A DNA stretch of 64,000 bases from Siphonodentalium dalli (GCA_032622095.1 CP136062.1:7376001-7440000); one strand, 5' to 3'; counted from the first letter of the stretch, positions 37,669-49,578 are shown. The notes: generated by a model not told the origin, from the letters alone. Made by a program: numbers and translations.

Positions 37669-38208
37669 CAGGGTACTGATTGTGTTACACCACTCGGAGA
37701 AATGTCTGTGTCATCAAACTAAAATACCATGTTACAACTTGGATTAATATATTCGTAATCGGATATTATTATTATTATATATAGTCACCAATAGCCGGGT
37801 TACTACCGTAGTAACGGACATTGCCCATCTAGTGAACTATTCAAACCCAGCATTGAAATCATGGTTATGATCAGTCCAAACATATGAGTAAAGTTCGAAC
37901 ATAAGATAATAATAGCTGAGAACCTGGTGCGAATTTAACTGTGGTGGGGCCTCAAGCATATCTACCCCTGCACGTCAGAAAAGAAAAGTAGCTTGAGGAT
38001 GGAAGTGAACCATCATCCCACAGTAAAATCAACCAGGCCTGTTTGGGTTTGAATAGTTCAATAGACAGGCAATGTCAGGTACTACGGTAGTAACCCGGCT
38101 ATTGGTGACTATATACGATTACGAATATATCAATTCAAGTTCTAACATGGTATTTTAGTGTGATGACACAGACATTTCTCCGAGTGGTGTAGCACATGTA
38201 GTACCCTG
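37669..38208. mobile_element. Foldback miniature element with TA TSD (mariner-like)
   Basis: CAGGGTACT starts it and AGTACCCTG ends it, flanked by TA on both sides (37,667-37,668 and 38,209-38,210). About 190 bp of each end is inverted-complementary, for example TACTACCGTAGTAAC... and GCCGGGTTACTACCGTAGTA. A loop of about 170 bp lies at 37,860-38,035. A TA TSD is characteristic of Tc1/mariner-like elements. Non-coding. Confidence 0.88.

Positions 38209-38212
<4 letters not shown>

Positions 38213-38243
<31 letters not shown>
38213..38243. repeat. (AT)n microsatellite
   Basis: Alternating AT with a few interruptions directly after the foldback element. Confidence 0.9.
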
Positions 38244-38303
38244 CACAGCAGAAGTTTCCTTAGAATTAATGGATGGAAATGAAATGCCTCTAATATTTGT
38301 ATT

Positions 38304-38531
38304 ATTTGAGTCGGACATAGATTACCTTAGCTGCAGGCAATCAATGCAATACGTGTAAACTATGTAGAAAAAGAAATTATTGAATAAAGTGTAGTGAATA
38401 TGATGCGTCACTTTAATATTTGAGTCGGACATAGCTTACCTTACCTGAAGGCAATCAATGCAATAAGTGATGTAGAAACAGAAATTATTGAATGAAGTGT
38501 AATGAATATGAAGCGTCATTTTAATGCAATA
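38304..38531 (+). repeat. 114-bp tandem duplication
   Basis: ATTTGAGTCGGACATAG recurs at 38,304 and 38,418. Units share GGCAATCAATGCAATA and GAAATTATTGAAT. A more diverged relative lies at about 39,475-39,570. Confidence 0.85.
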
Positions 38532-38599
38532 TCGATCGGGAGGAAGAGAAATGTCACTTTAATAGTTAACAATGATATACATATATATATAACTAGAAG

Positions 38600-38925
38600 G
38601 TGACCCGACTTCGTCCGGGCTATTAAAAAACCAAATTTCAAGTCGATTGCTCCACCCGTTTCCTAGATCTGGTCTGCGCATGCGCGAAGCTGGTGTCGCA
38701 CGTGCTCGGCGACCCGATAAAATTCGTATCCGGGGCAAGATACATTCACATACCAAATTTAAAGTCAATATCTCAACCCGTTTCCGAGATCTCGTCTGCG
38801 CATGCGCGAAGCTGACGTCGCACGTGCTCGGCGACCCGATAAAATTCGTATCCGGGGCAAGATACATTCACATAACAAATTTCAAGTCGATAGCTACACC
38901 CGTTTCCGAGATATATAGCCCAATG
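38600..38925 (+). repeat. 122-bp tandem repeat (about 2.5 units) with GCGCATGCGC cores
   Basis: AAATTTCAAGTCGAT-type starts lie at about 38,632, 38,754 and 38,877. Two full units contain TCTGCGCATGCGCGAAGCTG, CACGTGCTCGGCGACCC and AAAATTCGTATCCGGGGC. The plus-strand open frame across it follows from the absence of stops in the repeat. Confidence 0.92.
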
Positions 38926-39236
38926 TCATTTGCGGATACCTCGGCCGGTGATGAGTTAACGCGACACAGTCAAATGCATCGGCAGGGTGAGAGTTAACGT
39001 AATCTAACTTTATGACCTCTGACGACGTCATATAAATTACGCATTGATTTTATCCTGATAAAAGCATCGTACCACTTGTACCTAATAATTGAGGCAGATA
39101 ACTAAAACGGATACATACATATTATATATCGTTGGAAAGATGAAGCCACACAGATTCTAACCGTGCAAATTATATGACTGGCAATTTATTATTCGCGCTA
39201 TATCGAATCGATTTGTGAGCACCGAACTGAAATATA

Positions 39237-39445
39237 TTAGCGCAAAAACGGCGTAAAAACAGATTTGACCTCCGCACGTGAAAAGTTGACCTCGCACGGA
39301 CAAATAAATATGCCTATGTTCGTCTCCGGCCGAAAATACCCTAAAATACCAAATTTCATCGAAATTGGCTTAGTCGTTTTCGAGTCCATCGATTTCAAAC
39401 ACACACACACACACCTAAACAAACAAACACACACACACACAGATC
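39237..39445. repeat. Dispersed-repeat tail ending in (CA)n
   Basis: ACCAAATTTCATCGAAATTGG and GTCGTTTTCGAGTCCATCGA, followed by CACACA and AAACAAACACACAC. The same kind of tail occurs at 43,950-43,995, suggesting a shared retroposon or transposon terminus. Confidence 0.6.
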
Positions 39446-39779
39446 TTTCAAAATATATAATAGATTATAGATTATTCCCATTGAAGACGATCAATGCAAT
39501 GACCAGTGTAGAAATGGAAAAAAAATGTTGCCTGAATGAATCGATGTGTGAACATAAAGTCTCACTTTAATGAAATGTTGAGATGATGGAATCAACGAGG
39601 AATTTGCAATTTCTGTAATGATGAAATTGGTTCACATACTGGTATACATGTATATGCAGCTGAAAATGTGAATTGACTGAAATGTAATTATGAAAGTGTC
39701 AATGACACTGTAGCTCAATGAGGAAAGGGAATAATTTCATGTGTTACAGTTAATGGAGCGATTAGGAATGTGGAAAGTT

Positions 39780-41370
39780 GAAAGGCCTAGTTATGCAAAG
39801 ATTAAAATCCAAGATGGCCGCGACAACCATCGTTTTTTTGCCAAATGACACAAAAAAGACTCCTTCCTATTTACATGTCATTGTTAACATCCTTCACAAA
39901 TTTCATGATGATCCGACAAAAGATACGACCTGTAGCCCGTGTCAAAGGATTTAGTCATGTAAAGAGTAAAATACAAGATGGCTGCTGGCGACCAGGTTTC
40001 TTGGTTGAATTCAAAATGATCCTTTTCCCATCTACATGTAATTGTTAACATCCATTACAAATCTCATGATGATTGGACCAAAGATTTGACTTGTAGCCCT
40101 TGACAAAGAATTTAGTCATGCAAAGAGTACCGGTATAATCCAAGATGGCTGCTGGCGGCCATGTTTTTGGTCGAACAACCCCAAAATTACTCATTTCCCA
40201 TCTACATGTCCATTTTAACATCCATGACAAATTTAATAATGATCAGACAAAAGATAGGACCTGTGGCCCGTGCTAATGGATTGAATTTTGAAATCCAAGA
40301 TGACCGCTGCCGGCCATGTTTTCTGGCCAAATGACCCCAAAATGACTCACTCTCATCCACATGTCAACATCAACATTCATGACAAATTTCATAATGATCT
40401 GACCAAAGTAAGGACCTGTAGCCTGTGCCAAAGGATTTAGTCATGCAAAGATGGCTGCTGGTGGCAATGTTTTTTGGTCAAACTACCCCAAAATGACTCG
40501 TTCACATCTACATGTCATCTACATGTCAATAGCGATGACAAATATCATAATGATATGACCAAATGTACAACCTAGAGCCTGTGCTGAAGGATTTAGTCAA
40601 GCAAAGAGTAAAATCCAAGATGTATGTTGGCCGAATGACCACAAAACAGCTCGTTCCCATCTACATGTCATTGTTAACACCAATGACAAATTTCATGAAG
40701 ATCCGACCAAAGCTACGACCTGTAGCCCGCGCCAGAGGATTTAGTCATGCAAAGAGTAAAATCCAAGATGGCTGCTGGTGGCCATGTTTTTTTGGCCGAA
40801 CGACCCCAAAATGGCTCGTTCCCATCTGCCTGTCATTATTAACATCCATGACAAATTTCATGATAATCAGACGAACAGTATGACCTGTAGACCACGCGAA
40901 TCGATTTAATTTTGAAATCCAAGATGGCTGCCAGCGGCCATGTTTTTTGTCCGAATGACCCCAAAAGGATTCTTTCCAATCTACATGTCATTGTTAACAT
41001 CAATGACAAATTTCATGAAGATCCTACCAAAGCTACGACCTGTAGCCCGCGCCAAAGGATTTAGTCATGCAAAGAGTAAAATCAAAGATGGCTGCTGGCA
41101 GCCATGTTTTTTGGTGGAACAACCACAAAATGACTCGTTAACATCCATGATAAATTTCATGATGATCAGACAAACAGTAAGACATGTAGACCGCGCCAAT
41201 CGATTTAATTTTGAAATCCAAGATGGCTGTCAGTCGCCATGTTTTTTGGCCAATGACCCAAAATGACCTGTTCCCATCTACATGTCAATGTCAACATTCA
41301 TGACAAATTTGATAAAGATCAGACCAAAGGTACGACCTGTAGCCCGCGCCAAAGGAAATTGTTGACGGAC
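39780..41370 (+). repeat. Diverged tandem array of about 130-170-bp units (about 10 copies) carrying AAGATGGC
   Basis: CAAGATGGC or a close variant recurs at about 39,812, 39,976, 40,140, 40,296, 40,448, 40,615, 40,766, 40,919, 41,085 and 41,218. Each is followed by CCATGTTTTTTGG, ATGACCCCAAAATGACTCGT, CCCATCTACATGTCA, ATGACAAATTTCATGATGAT and GACCTGTAGCCCG. Many units also end GGATTTAGTCATGCAAAGAG. Plus-strand open frames through it shift phase between units and are not supported as genes. Confidence 0.93.
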
Positions 41371-42406
41371 ACACACACGCACACATGGACGTCGTTGAGC
41401 TAATAATGAATATGTGATGTGTCGCTTTTAATGAATTGGCAATGACAGCAGTATGGAAACGGTCACTGCGGTGGAGTTACGATACATGCCGTTAGGTTGG
41501 TCTACAGTCCTACAGGTATTAGCGGGTTGTCACACCAGACGTTGAAGAAAATTATGATATATGTCCATGAGGATCTTTTTAAAGATTGGGTAAGTGTTGG
41601 CGCTGGGTATAGCTGTTAAAACATCCGTTAAAACCGCCATAAACAGAATTAATATTATAAACAAACCTTGTTCTTATACCAATCATAAATACATGTATCA
41701 CATTAATTTCAGCATGTTGTTATGTTAGTACTTTGTGTTACATTGTATGTAAGCAAACGTCATCTTATGTAAACAAATAGTACATCTACATGTATGTAAA
41801 GAGTATGCGATAAGCAAAACACTCAACACCGAGTAGACCCCCACTGCATATACATGTATATGAAATTTTGTTAGAAATACCACCGTTATTTCACGCCTTT
41901 AGATTAGGCTAATTTGGGGACATTTTGGGGGACAGAGGTGATAGGTTTGAGTGAGGGGGGGGGGGGGGGGGGGGGGGTACCCCCTTGTGACTATTGGGGG
42001 TACTTTTTAAAGTAAACCTAAAATGGGGGCTGTTTGGTTGTTCTGAAGCATATGAAAGGTGAAAGAAATGAACCAATGGCCCCCATATCATTTCCTGGCA
42101 ACTTGGGCTTATATCAGCATTCAGCAAGTTATGTTACATGTACCCTTATATTTTCAAGTTTTGTAGGTCACAATTTATTGAATATTGGGAATATTGGATC
42201 ATTTGACATCAACAAAGCCATTTTATAGATGTACGGTGCTTGAAAGTTCACCAAGCAGTTCACCAACACACTGATCATGGGTATTTCCAATTAAAATTTA
42301 ATTTAATCCAAGTTAAATCGCATAATCAAAGTAATTAATGGCTGAACATCACCAACTTCAACTGTGGAATCTGACCCAATGCCTCCCATACAGCGAGGCC
42401 TAAGCT
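41371..42406. other. Non-coding stretch with a 23-G run
   Basis: Poly-G of 23 residues at 41,955-41,977, followed by GGTACCCCC and GGGGG, could fold as a G-quadruplex. No gene is seen. Confidence 0.6.
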
Positions 42407-42462
42407 GAATGAGGTTCCCAGAGGGTGAATTTGGTGATGCTAGCCCTCTGGGGACCTCATTC
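42407..42462. repeat. Short near-perfect hairpin
   Basis: GAATGAGGTTCCCAGAGGG pairs with CCCTCTGGGGACCTCATTC with one non-Watson-Crick position. The loop is about 18 nt. Confidence 0.85.
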
Positions 42463-43137
42463 CGCAAATGTCAGCCACACTAAATTCAGACTTGGGGACC
42501 GCCCACCTCTAGTTCTATTGAGAATCATATATTAACCCTTCATTTACTAAATGCTTATTGACAAGTAGATGTTGTGGGAAGTGTTCAGATAAAGTCGTTT
42601 GTTGAACTTTTCTGAACATTTCCAACCAATTAATAGATATCCTTCTACACATGTACATGTATGTATTATCTGTTAGTCTGTTGTCATCTGCTTGCATTTC
42701 CTGAACACCCCTCTGAATGAATAATAGATCATTCAAATAAATTCTTTTTTACTTGGTGGGAGAATCCATTTAGTAAAGAAAGGGTTATATCAAATTTTCA
42801 GTGGAATCATGAACTTATTTACAACATACCGCATTACCGGTATAGCCATTTAATAAGCTAAATCTCCGATTTTGGTGTTGATTGGGTCACCATGAATCAC
42901 TCTCAACCTAATCAATCACCACGGTGTTTTGCTTATCGCTCACTATTTACATGCTGTATATATACAAACGCTCTGCTCACACAAAGTGTTTTGCGGAAAA
43001 TAACACATTCTTAATATGATCATTATTCTACATGTATACTATTAGGATATTATTGAGGAAACTTTCATAATTTGGTAACTGTTATTTCTAAATTATTACT
43101 TATTACATGTACATATGTACATGTACACATACATGTA
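42463..43137. other. Non-coding stretch, nothing recognised
   Basis: No supported feature. Confidence 0.5.
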
Positions 43138-43143
43138 TACCGG

Positions 43144-43752
43144 CAGACTTTCATTTTTAGAAAATGTAGGCGCGCAGAGTCCCGCTCGCTGGGTTTTGGC
43201 CAGGCGCGCGGTTTCTATCAAGATAAAATAAACAGCGGAAATACATTCATAAATGCCGCGTAAATTGAATTTGTTTACTCACGATCGATGTCCAGTGAAT
43301 CTCTTTGATGGTTTAACACTGCTTAATCCACTATCCATAAGCACAAGTGAATGTTACACACTATGTTTTATATTCTACATGCTCCTATATTAAATGTAAT
43401 TCATAATAATTAATAAGGAATCAATTTAATACTCAGATTCCAAGCTGACAGAATAAATATCAACATCTCCCAGCCACGTGGTCTCGATTTGATTTTCGAG
43501 GAATTTATGTGACGTCATAAGCCATACCGGTACATAGAAATGTATTTTTAGCTTCGAATCATTCAGTCTCAGACAGATAGTGCATTTGACACGTCACACC
43601 GTGTGACCTCGTCTGGGTAGACACTGATAATAGCGTTATCAGGTTCGCTCTCTGTATTTGGCCTAGGTGCGCAATCGATCGCTCGCTGGTTTTCAGTTTT
43701 AGCCGTGCGATGGTGCGCAAGAGCGATCGCGCGTCTCAAAAATGAAAGTCTG
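43144..43752 (+). mobile_element. Element S, copy 1 (TIR transposon, 6-bp TSD TACCGG)
   Basis: Starts CAGACTTTCATTTTTAG and ends CAAAAATGAAAGTCTG, flanked by TACCGG at 43,138-43,143 and 43,753-43,758. Subterminal GC-rich blocks (GGCGCGC, GCGATCGC) lie near both ends. The same element sits at 46,845-47,523 and 59,938-60,654. No coding frame is present. A 6-bp TSD is uncommon among DNA transposons, and I do not assign a superfamily. Confidence 0.88.
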
Positions 43753-43769
43753 TACCGGTACACTTATCT

Positions 43770-44105
43770 GATGTGCCTGACTTCATCCGGGCTCTTTAGG
43801 GAACAACGTTGCCAACCGGTATACATGTACAATGTATAAGTATATATCGAGGTCGCAGTCAAGGACACAGTCGCATATGAAATTGGACCCACCCATATAG
43901 TTCCCGGGATCAAAGTACACATGTAGGCCTTTGGTACATTAATACCAAATTTTAGTCCGATCAGTCGTGCAGTTTTCAAGTCTATAACACACAGAGACAG
44001 AAGTTCTATGTACCTACATGTATATGAGCAAGGTCATGGTCAAGGACATGGTCACTCATGAAATTGGACCCGCCCATTTCCGGGATCAAAGTAGACATAC
44101 AATAC
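43770..44105 (+). repeat. Dispersed-repeat tail with internal duplication
   Basis: CTGACTTCATCCGGGCTCTT and ACCAAATTTTAGTCCGATCA belong to the same kind of tail as 39,237-39,445. TGAAATTGGACCC...CCGGGATCAAAGTA occurs twice, about 180 bp apart (about 43,875 and 44,057). Confidence 0.6.
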
Positions 44106-44110
44106 ATGTA

Positions 44111-45148
44111 CCCCGCTGGACAAAACAAGTATCCATTGGCACCGATGTATTTGCTGTTCGGCTGCGGTGTCAGAGTTTGTAACTGCAGTTGAGCACCGCA
44201 GCCGAACGGCAAGTACATTGCGGCCAAACGGCAAGTTCACTGCGGCCGAAAGGCAACTACCCTTACGGTCGAATAGCATGTACACCGTGGTTAGATTTCT
44301 GGTTTGTATTGTCTTTTTTCAGTTTGATGAAAGTACACCGTGGCAAATACACCATGCCGAATGGCAATTACATCACGACCCAACTGTTAGCCGGTGGTGC
44401 CGCGGTGTACCGCTATACTTAAAGTAATTGACCACCAATAACGTGGTGTCACCCCGTTAATATGGCGGTACTATACCGCGGTATCCTCCAATACCGCGGT
44501 ACTGATACCGCTTGTTAACGCGAACAAGTACCGCTATTCTCAAAGTAATTGACCAGAAAAACGGGGTGATACCCCGGTCATGACCGCGGTGATACCGGTA
44601 ATAAACGGTAGCGGTATCGATACGGTCATGGCGTGGAGTTACGGTATTGGGCGATAATGATACCGTGGTCTTTTAGCGGGCACCGCATTAATTTTGTTGA
44701 ATACCGCGGTGATTTTCATGGAACTCTTTTAGGGGAGGTATTTACTCACACATACTTGTTCGCGTTAACAAGCGGTATCAGTACCGCGGTATTGGAGGAT
44801 ACCGCGGTATAGTACCGCCATATTAACGGGGTGACACCACGTTATTGGTGGTCAATTACTTTAAGTATAGCGGTATGTGTGAGTAAATACCTCCCCTAAA
44901 AGAGTTCCATGAAAATCACCGCGGTATTCAACAAAATTAATGCGGTGCCCGCTAAAAGACCACGGTATCATTATCGCCCAATACCGTAACTCCACGCCAT
45001 GACCGTCTCGATACCGCAACCGTTTATTACCGGTATCACCGCGGTCATGACCGGGGTATCACCCCGTTTTTCTGGTCAATTACTTTGAGAATAGCGGTAG
45101 TTGAATTTCAGCTGCGGTGGCAATGCTAACCGCACCGCAGTTAAGTGG
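44111..45148 (+). mobile_element. Element M, copy 1, interrupted by element F
   Basis: The left end GCTGGACAAAACAAGT and interior (GTAACTGCAGTTGAGCACCG, CCGAACGGCAAGTACA) match M at 59,514-59,896. The right end (GGCAATGCTAACCGCACCG, TTAAGTGG) follows the inserted element F. The copy at the right edge of the window (63,872 onward) lacks F. Confidence 0.85.
44410..45097. mobile_element. Element F: interlocked palindromic element with TA TSD
   Basis: The element is bounded by TA (44,408-44,409; 45,098-45,099). It consists of four blocks, A (44,410-44,528), B (44,529-44,754), A' (44,755-44,873) and B' (44,874-45,097). A' is the perfect reverse complement of A, and B' is that of B with two mismatches. 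A/A' end in CCGCTATACTTAAAG and its complement. B/B' end in CCGCTATTCTCAAAG and its complement. TA also adjoins the internal ends. It is rich in ACCGCGGT words. It is absent at the matching site of the right arm. TA TSD and short TIRs suggest a mariner-like miniature element. Confidence 0.93.
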
Positions 45149-45149
45149 T

Positions 45150-45655
45150 CCCACACACAGACAGAATTTCCGAAAAACAACCGATGAACAAATGACCGAT
45201 GATGAAAAACAACTAACGAAAAAACACACCGGCTGACGAATGGTGGCAAATGACAGATAAATGGCGAGGATGACGATGGCAAATGGCAACAAACAACAAC
45301 GAAGAAAAATACCGACTGATGACAAAAAATGACTGATGACGAAAAACAAATGGCCAACGACTAACACGATGTCGAACAATCGTATCGATGACGAAAAATT
45401 ACTGATGACGAAAAACAAACAACCAAAGATGAACACGATGTCGAATGATCGATGACGAAAAATGTCTTGATGACAAACACATCGACCCAGGCCTGCAGGT
45501 TTCAAAATTATGTGTAACCAACAATAAACACGACGACAAACTACCAAGGACGAAAAACGACAACCAAACACGAATGACGACAAACACACTGACTGTGACA
45601 CTGATGACCAACGAATGACCACGACAAATTGTCAAATGATCAAAAATGATTAAAT
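45150..45655. repeat. Degenerate GATGACGAAAAAC minisatellite, left arm
   Basis: Irregular repetition of GATGACGAAAAACAA, CAAATGAC and CGATGTCGAA over about 500 bp. Its partner is at 63,375-63,868. On the minus strand it gives long phenylalanine-, serine- and valine-rich open frames in several registers, which is a low-complexity artefact. Confidence 0.85.
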
Positions 45656-46560
45656 GAAATTATAATCAAAATTTAATTTTTAATTTAAAGCAAACAGACC
45701 TACCTTTAAAAAAATCTTGGATTTGGAGAAAAATACCTCCAGGAGCACGCATTGTGCTGTTGTGTTCAAAACTCCACAAGAATCCTCATCAGATATCAAT
45801 TCCTTGAACTTAAGTTGAAGATGGTAACTAGGAAACATACTACAATTTACAATACACGTAACACAGAATTCATTCTTTCATTTTTTTTATCTTTCTTTGA
45901 ACTTCGAACTTTTTGGTTGATTGAATGATTCTGGAATCTTGATCATTGTTGTCTGTAAGAGTTTACAGTGAAGCCTAACGCAGTAACTGTCGATTGTCAC
46001 GAAATCATGCGATTAATTAATCTACGTACAGTCGTACATTTGTGAAAATTGTTTGCCATGAAGCGAAGGTGAAGGCCTTATCGGTCTATGGGATATACGG
46101 AAGTAATTTCCGATCAAGTAACTGCCGTAAGCCGGATGACACTGACAGGACGGTCGCTTGACGGGGGGTAATTAATTATTATGCTAATGATATACCAATG
46201 ATTTTTATCAGATGAAAAGGCTGTAATTAATCCTCAGAAAGAACTGAATAGGCTAAACTTGAAAGTCGGGTACATTCTAGAATCTGGGAATGAATTTGAT
46301 CAGTTGTTGTTGTTGTATGCATATTCCTCCGTTATATTGGAGCACCCTGTAGTTTCTGCTGGATTCTGCGCAGTCACCACCCGGAAGTCACGTGTTAAAT
46401 TCACAAATAAACGTACACAGTAATTTCTCTCATGGTATATAGAAATATATAAAAATTATATAAAAATTATATGACGTCATAATTCACATGCATTTAGGTA
46501 TAAACACCCACTGGGGTGGTTGCTACTAGTACTCGGCCGTGGTAGCACCTGGACCCGACA

Positions 46561-46617
46561 GGAATGATTAACAGCCCGAGGGCCTATTTATAGACCCGAG
46601 ACGGAGTTAATCATTCC
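46561..46617. repeat. Hairpin in left arm
   Basis: GGAATGATTAAC and GTTAATCATTCC enclose CCCGAGGGCC-TATTTATA-GACCCGAG. Its copy is at 60,896-60,952 in the right arm. Confidence 0.8.
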
Positions 46618-46844
46618 TGGAGGGCTGTAAAGAAACCAAGGTGCCCGACAAAATCATGCTATTACTATTATTACCACACCGTCCTGGTGTGAGCATGCGT
46701 TAATGAAAACAAAGCTTAGCGCTCGCTTCTGTTCAACTTCACCTTAAAATCGTGGAATCATGACGTGTGGGTAAAATAATGTTCATCTAATAAAGTGGTA
46801 AAAATATTAAGCAATAGTGTTAACGTTGGAATCAACAGAAAGAT

Positions 46845-47523
46845 CAGACTTTAATTTTTGAGGCGCGCGATCGCTCTTGCGCACCATCGCGCAGCTAAAA
46901 TTGAAAACCAGTGAGCGATCAATTGCGCGCCTAGGCCAAATATGGAGAGCGTACAAGTATAAAGAAACAGCTTGAATGTTGTAGCAAAATATCAAATGAA
47001 TTCTCCAAAACCAACATTCATTGTCGGCATTGTCGGCAGTTTAAGTTTTTGACGTCACACGATGTGAAGTGTCAAATGCACTATCTGTCTGAGACTGAAT
47101 GATTCGAAGCTAAAAATACATTTGAACGATTTCTATGTATGGCTTATGACGTCACATAAATTCCTTGAAAATCAAAGCGAGACCACGTGGCCGGGAGATG
47201 TTTCCGTATTTATTTCGTCAGCATTGAATCGGAGTATTAAATTAATTCCTTATTAATAATTATGAATTACAATTAATATAGGAGCATGTACAATATGAAA
47301 ACACAGTGTGTAACATTCACTTGTGCTTATGGATAGTGGATTAAGCAGTGTTAAACCATCAAAGAGTTTCAATGGACATCCATCGTGAGTAAACTAATTC
47401 AATTTACGCAACATTTATGAATGTATTTCCGCTGTTTATTTTATCTTGATAGAAACCGCGCGGCTGGCCAAAACCCAGCGAGCGGGACTATTCGCGCCTA
47501 CATTTTGTAAACATGAAAGTCTG
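46845..47523 (-). mobile_element. Element S, copy 2 (6-bp TSD AAAGAT)
   Basis: CAGACTTTAATTTTTGAGGC to CATGAAAGTCTG, flanked by AAAGAT at 46,839-46,844 and 47,524-47,529. It is reversed relative to copy 1 and contains TGACGTCA-type sites. Confidence 0.9.
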
Positions 47524-47564
47524 AAAGATATCTGTATGAATTTGAACTGAATACACATGTACTA

Positions 47565-47947
47565 CCCTGCTGGGCAAAACAAGTGTCCACTTAACCACGG
47601 TGCGCTTAGCATTGCCACTGCGGCCGAAATGCAACTACACAGCGGCTCCACCAGCTAACTACAATTGGGCCGCGGTGTATTTGCCATTCGACCATGGTGT
47701 AGTTGCCGCTGTGTGCATTCATTAAACTGAAAAAAGACAATATAAACCAGAAATCTAACCACGGTGTACATGCCATTCGGCCCCATTGTAGTTGCTTTTC
47801 GGCCATGGTGTACATGTGTACTTGACGGTCGGCCATGGTGTACTTGCCGCTCGGCCGCGGTGCTCAACTGCAGTTACAAACTCTGAAACCGCTGCCGAAC
47901 GCCAAACACACCGCGGTGCCAATGGACACTTGTTTTGTCCAGCAGGG
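47565..47947 (-). mobile_element. Element M, copy 2 (383-bp TIR element)
   Basis: CCCTGCTGGGCAAAACAAGT at one end and ACTTGTTTTGTCCAGCAGGG at the other. The interior carries alternating GCGGCCGAACGGCAA-like words. The short open frames are translations of the repeat. Confidence 0.88.
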
Positions 47948-49182
47948 CAGTACGATTGATCTTTTCAATTTGAAAACAGAAACAATTCTTTTTCAGTCCT
48001 AAATCAAATGATTAAATTAATGATAAGCAAATACCTGTGCAACCTTTGATGATTAGAGAACAAATTCAACAATGCCTCCAAGCTCCTGTCGAAAGTGAAA
48101 GTGCAATAATCATGTCACAAACACAGTTTACACATGATGTCATGAAATTGAATACACTTAACATTGAATTGCATAGTCTTCGTGTATATGTGGTACACAA
48201 TAATCCATAAAATCCTGAAAACAATATTCATTGTTGCAAATTACATGAAACACAGATCAATCACTCGTTGATTTTTCAATTTCGTGCCATGTGGGGCCTT
48301 GACCTTGTAGTGGAGAAATCGGTGTTTATAAAGTGTTTGTCGACGCCGATGCCGGCTCTAAATAAAAGTGTAATGTCGCACTTCTTCGTTGTTTCTCAAT
48401 GGATGTGAATGCGATTTGGTATGTGTGTCCGGGTTGGGTCATGGATGATATTGATTATCTGATTATCGCACATGCACATTTGATTTGTTTTTTTAATTTA
48501 CAAATTTCGAGTAGAAGATTTGTTTACAAATTACAATCGAGATGGCTAATCACAAACTGTGCCACGGTAATATTTTACCGAATGCCATGTTATCAGACTA
48601 GAAAGGCTGTGATTAATCCTCGATTAATCTATTATTTGATTGAGTCTCTGAATGACTCAGTGAGGACAATTAAAAAGTGATCATCGGCAATCGTTGTTGT
48701 TGTTGTACTTGTATGTAAATTCCTCCGTCTCGGTTGTCTTCGGAGCACGCTGCTCTCCTAACTCAGAACACCGTTACTAACAGTCGATTGTGTTGAAGTT
48801 GAAGTGAAGAAAACGTAATCCTTCGATCAGTTTCTGCTGGATTCTGCGCAGTAACCTCCCGGAAGTCACGTGTGAAATTTACGAAAAAGCATACACGCTA
48901 TTTTCACTCTTGGTATAGAAATATAGAAAAATTATATGACGTCATAATTCACATGCATTTAGGTATAAACACCCACTGGGGTGGTTGCTATTATCCCCAC
49001 TACAGTATACACAAGTATTGTGGTTCAAATGCGCCATGTCCGTTCAGATAGTAAATACATACTAAAATGAGAAATCAGTCCCCACCTACATACGAAAAGG
49101 TAACTAAACGGTAATTCTGTTCAAATGTGCAATGCATAGATAAATCCACGATATATTTATGTCCTTGTACAATGGGTTGAGA

Positions 49183-49578
49183 CAGGGACGTGACGACAGG
49201 GGTGTCTTAACCCCCCTCCCCAACTTTGGTCAAATGTTCAACATTTGGAAATTTGATATACCTGACACAACATTTGTTGGAAATTTCACACAAACAATAG
49301 GTTGAAATTGTTTTCGTAGTTTGATTTTCGAACAATTTATTAGTGGATAATTTGTAGTTTTTAGACCAACATTTGCATATTTCCCTATTGTTGGTAACAC
49401 AATTTGGACTGAAATGGCTGTCAGAAACAGTTGGAAATTGTTCAAGCTTTGGGGGGGGGGTGTCAGGTCTCAAAATTTCCAACAAACTTGTGAATTTGAT
49501 ATGGTTCGAGATGTGTAGTTAGAAATTCGAAGGTGGACACCCTTCATAACGCGCAGACCATCTATAACCACGTCCCTG
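49183..49578. mobile_element. CAGGGACG-type miniature element, copy 2 (hAT-like)
   Basis: CAGGGACGTGACGACAGGGG and CCACGTCCCTG termini. CAATGGG occurs directly after the right end and 6 bp before the left end, so the TSD is imperfectly placed. Interior homologous to 20,471-20,932. A 60-bp relative lies at about 50,638-50,705. Confidence 0.75.

Larger units (their letters stand above)
44330..48995 (+). repeat. Large inverted repeat, left arm
   Basis: The reverse complement is found at 58,456-64,000 in the same order: M1/M4, degenerate GACGAAAAAC repeat, unique sequence, S2/S3, M2/M3, unique sequence. Differences are mostly single bases and small indels, plus F (only here) and H (only in the right arm). 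The inner end lies at the TATAAACACCCACTGGGGTG block. The outer end lies beyond the window for the partner arm. No gene is recognised in the arm. Confidence 0.95.

Noticed and set aside
44410-45097. Element F as ordinary nested insertion
   Set aside because: The block order is A-B-A'-B'. A nested insertion would give A-B-B'-A'.
45080-45635. Open frames up to 180 codons on the minus strand (mirrored at 63,390-63,962)
   Set aside because: They translate the degenerate GATGACGAAAAAC minisatellite. Several registers are open at once and composition is extreme (Phe, Ser, Val, Cys). No domain is recognisable.
47606-47867. Matching about 75-codon frames here and at 59,594-59,855
   Set aside because: Both lie wholly within element M, and the match is due to the inverted duplication of the arm. 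Two registers are open simultaneously.
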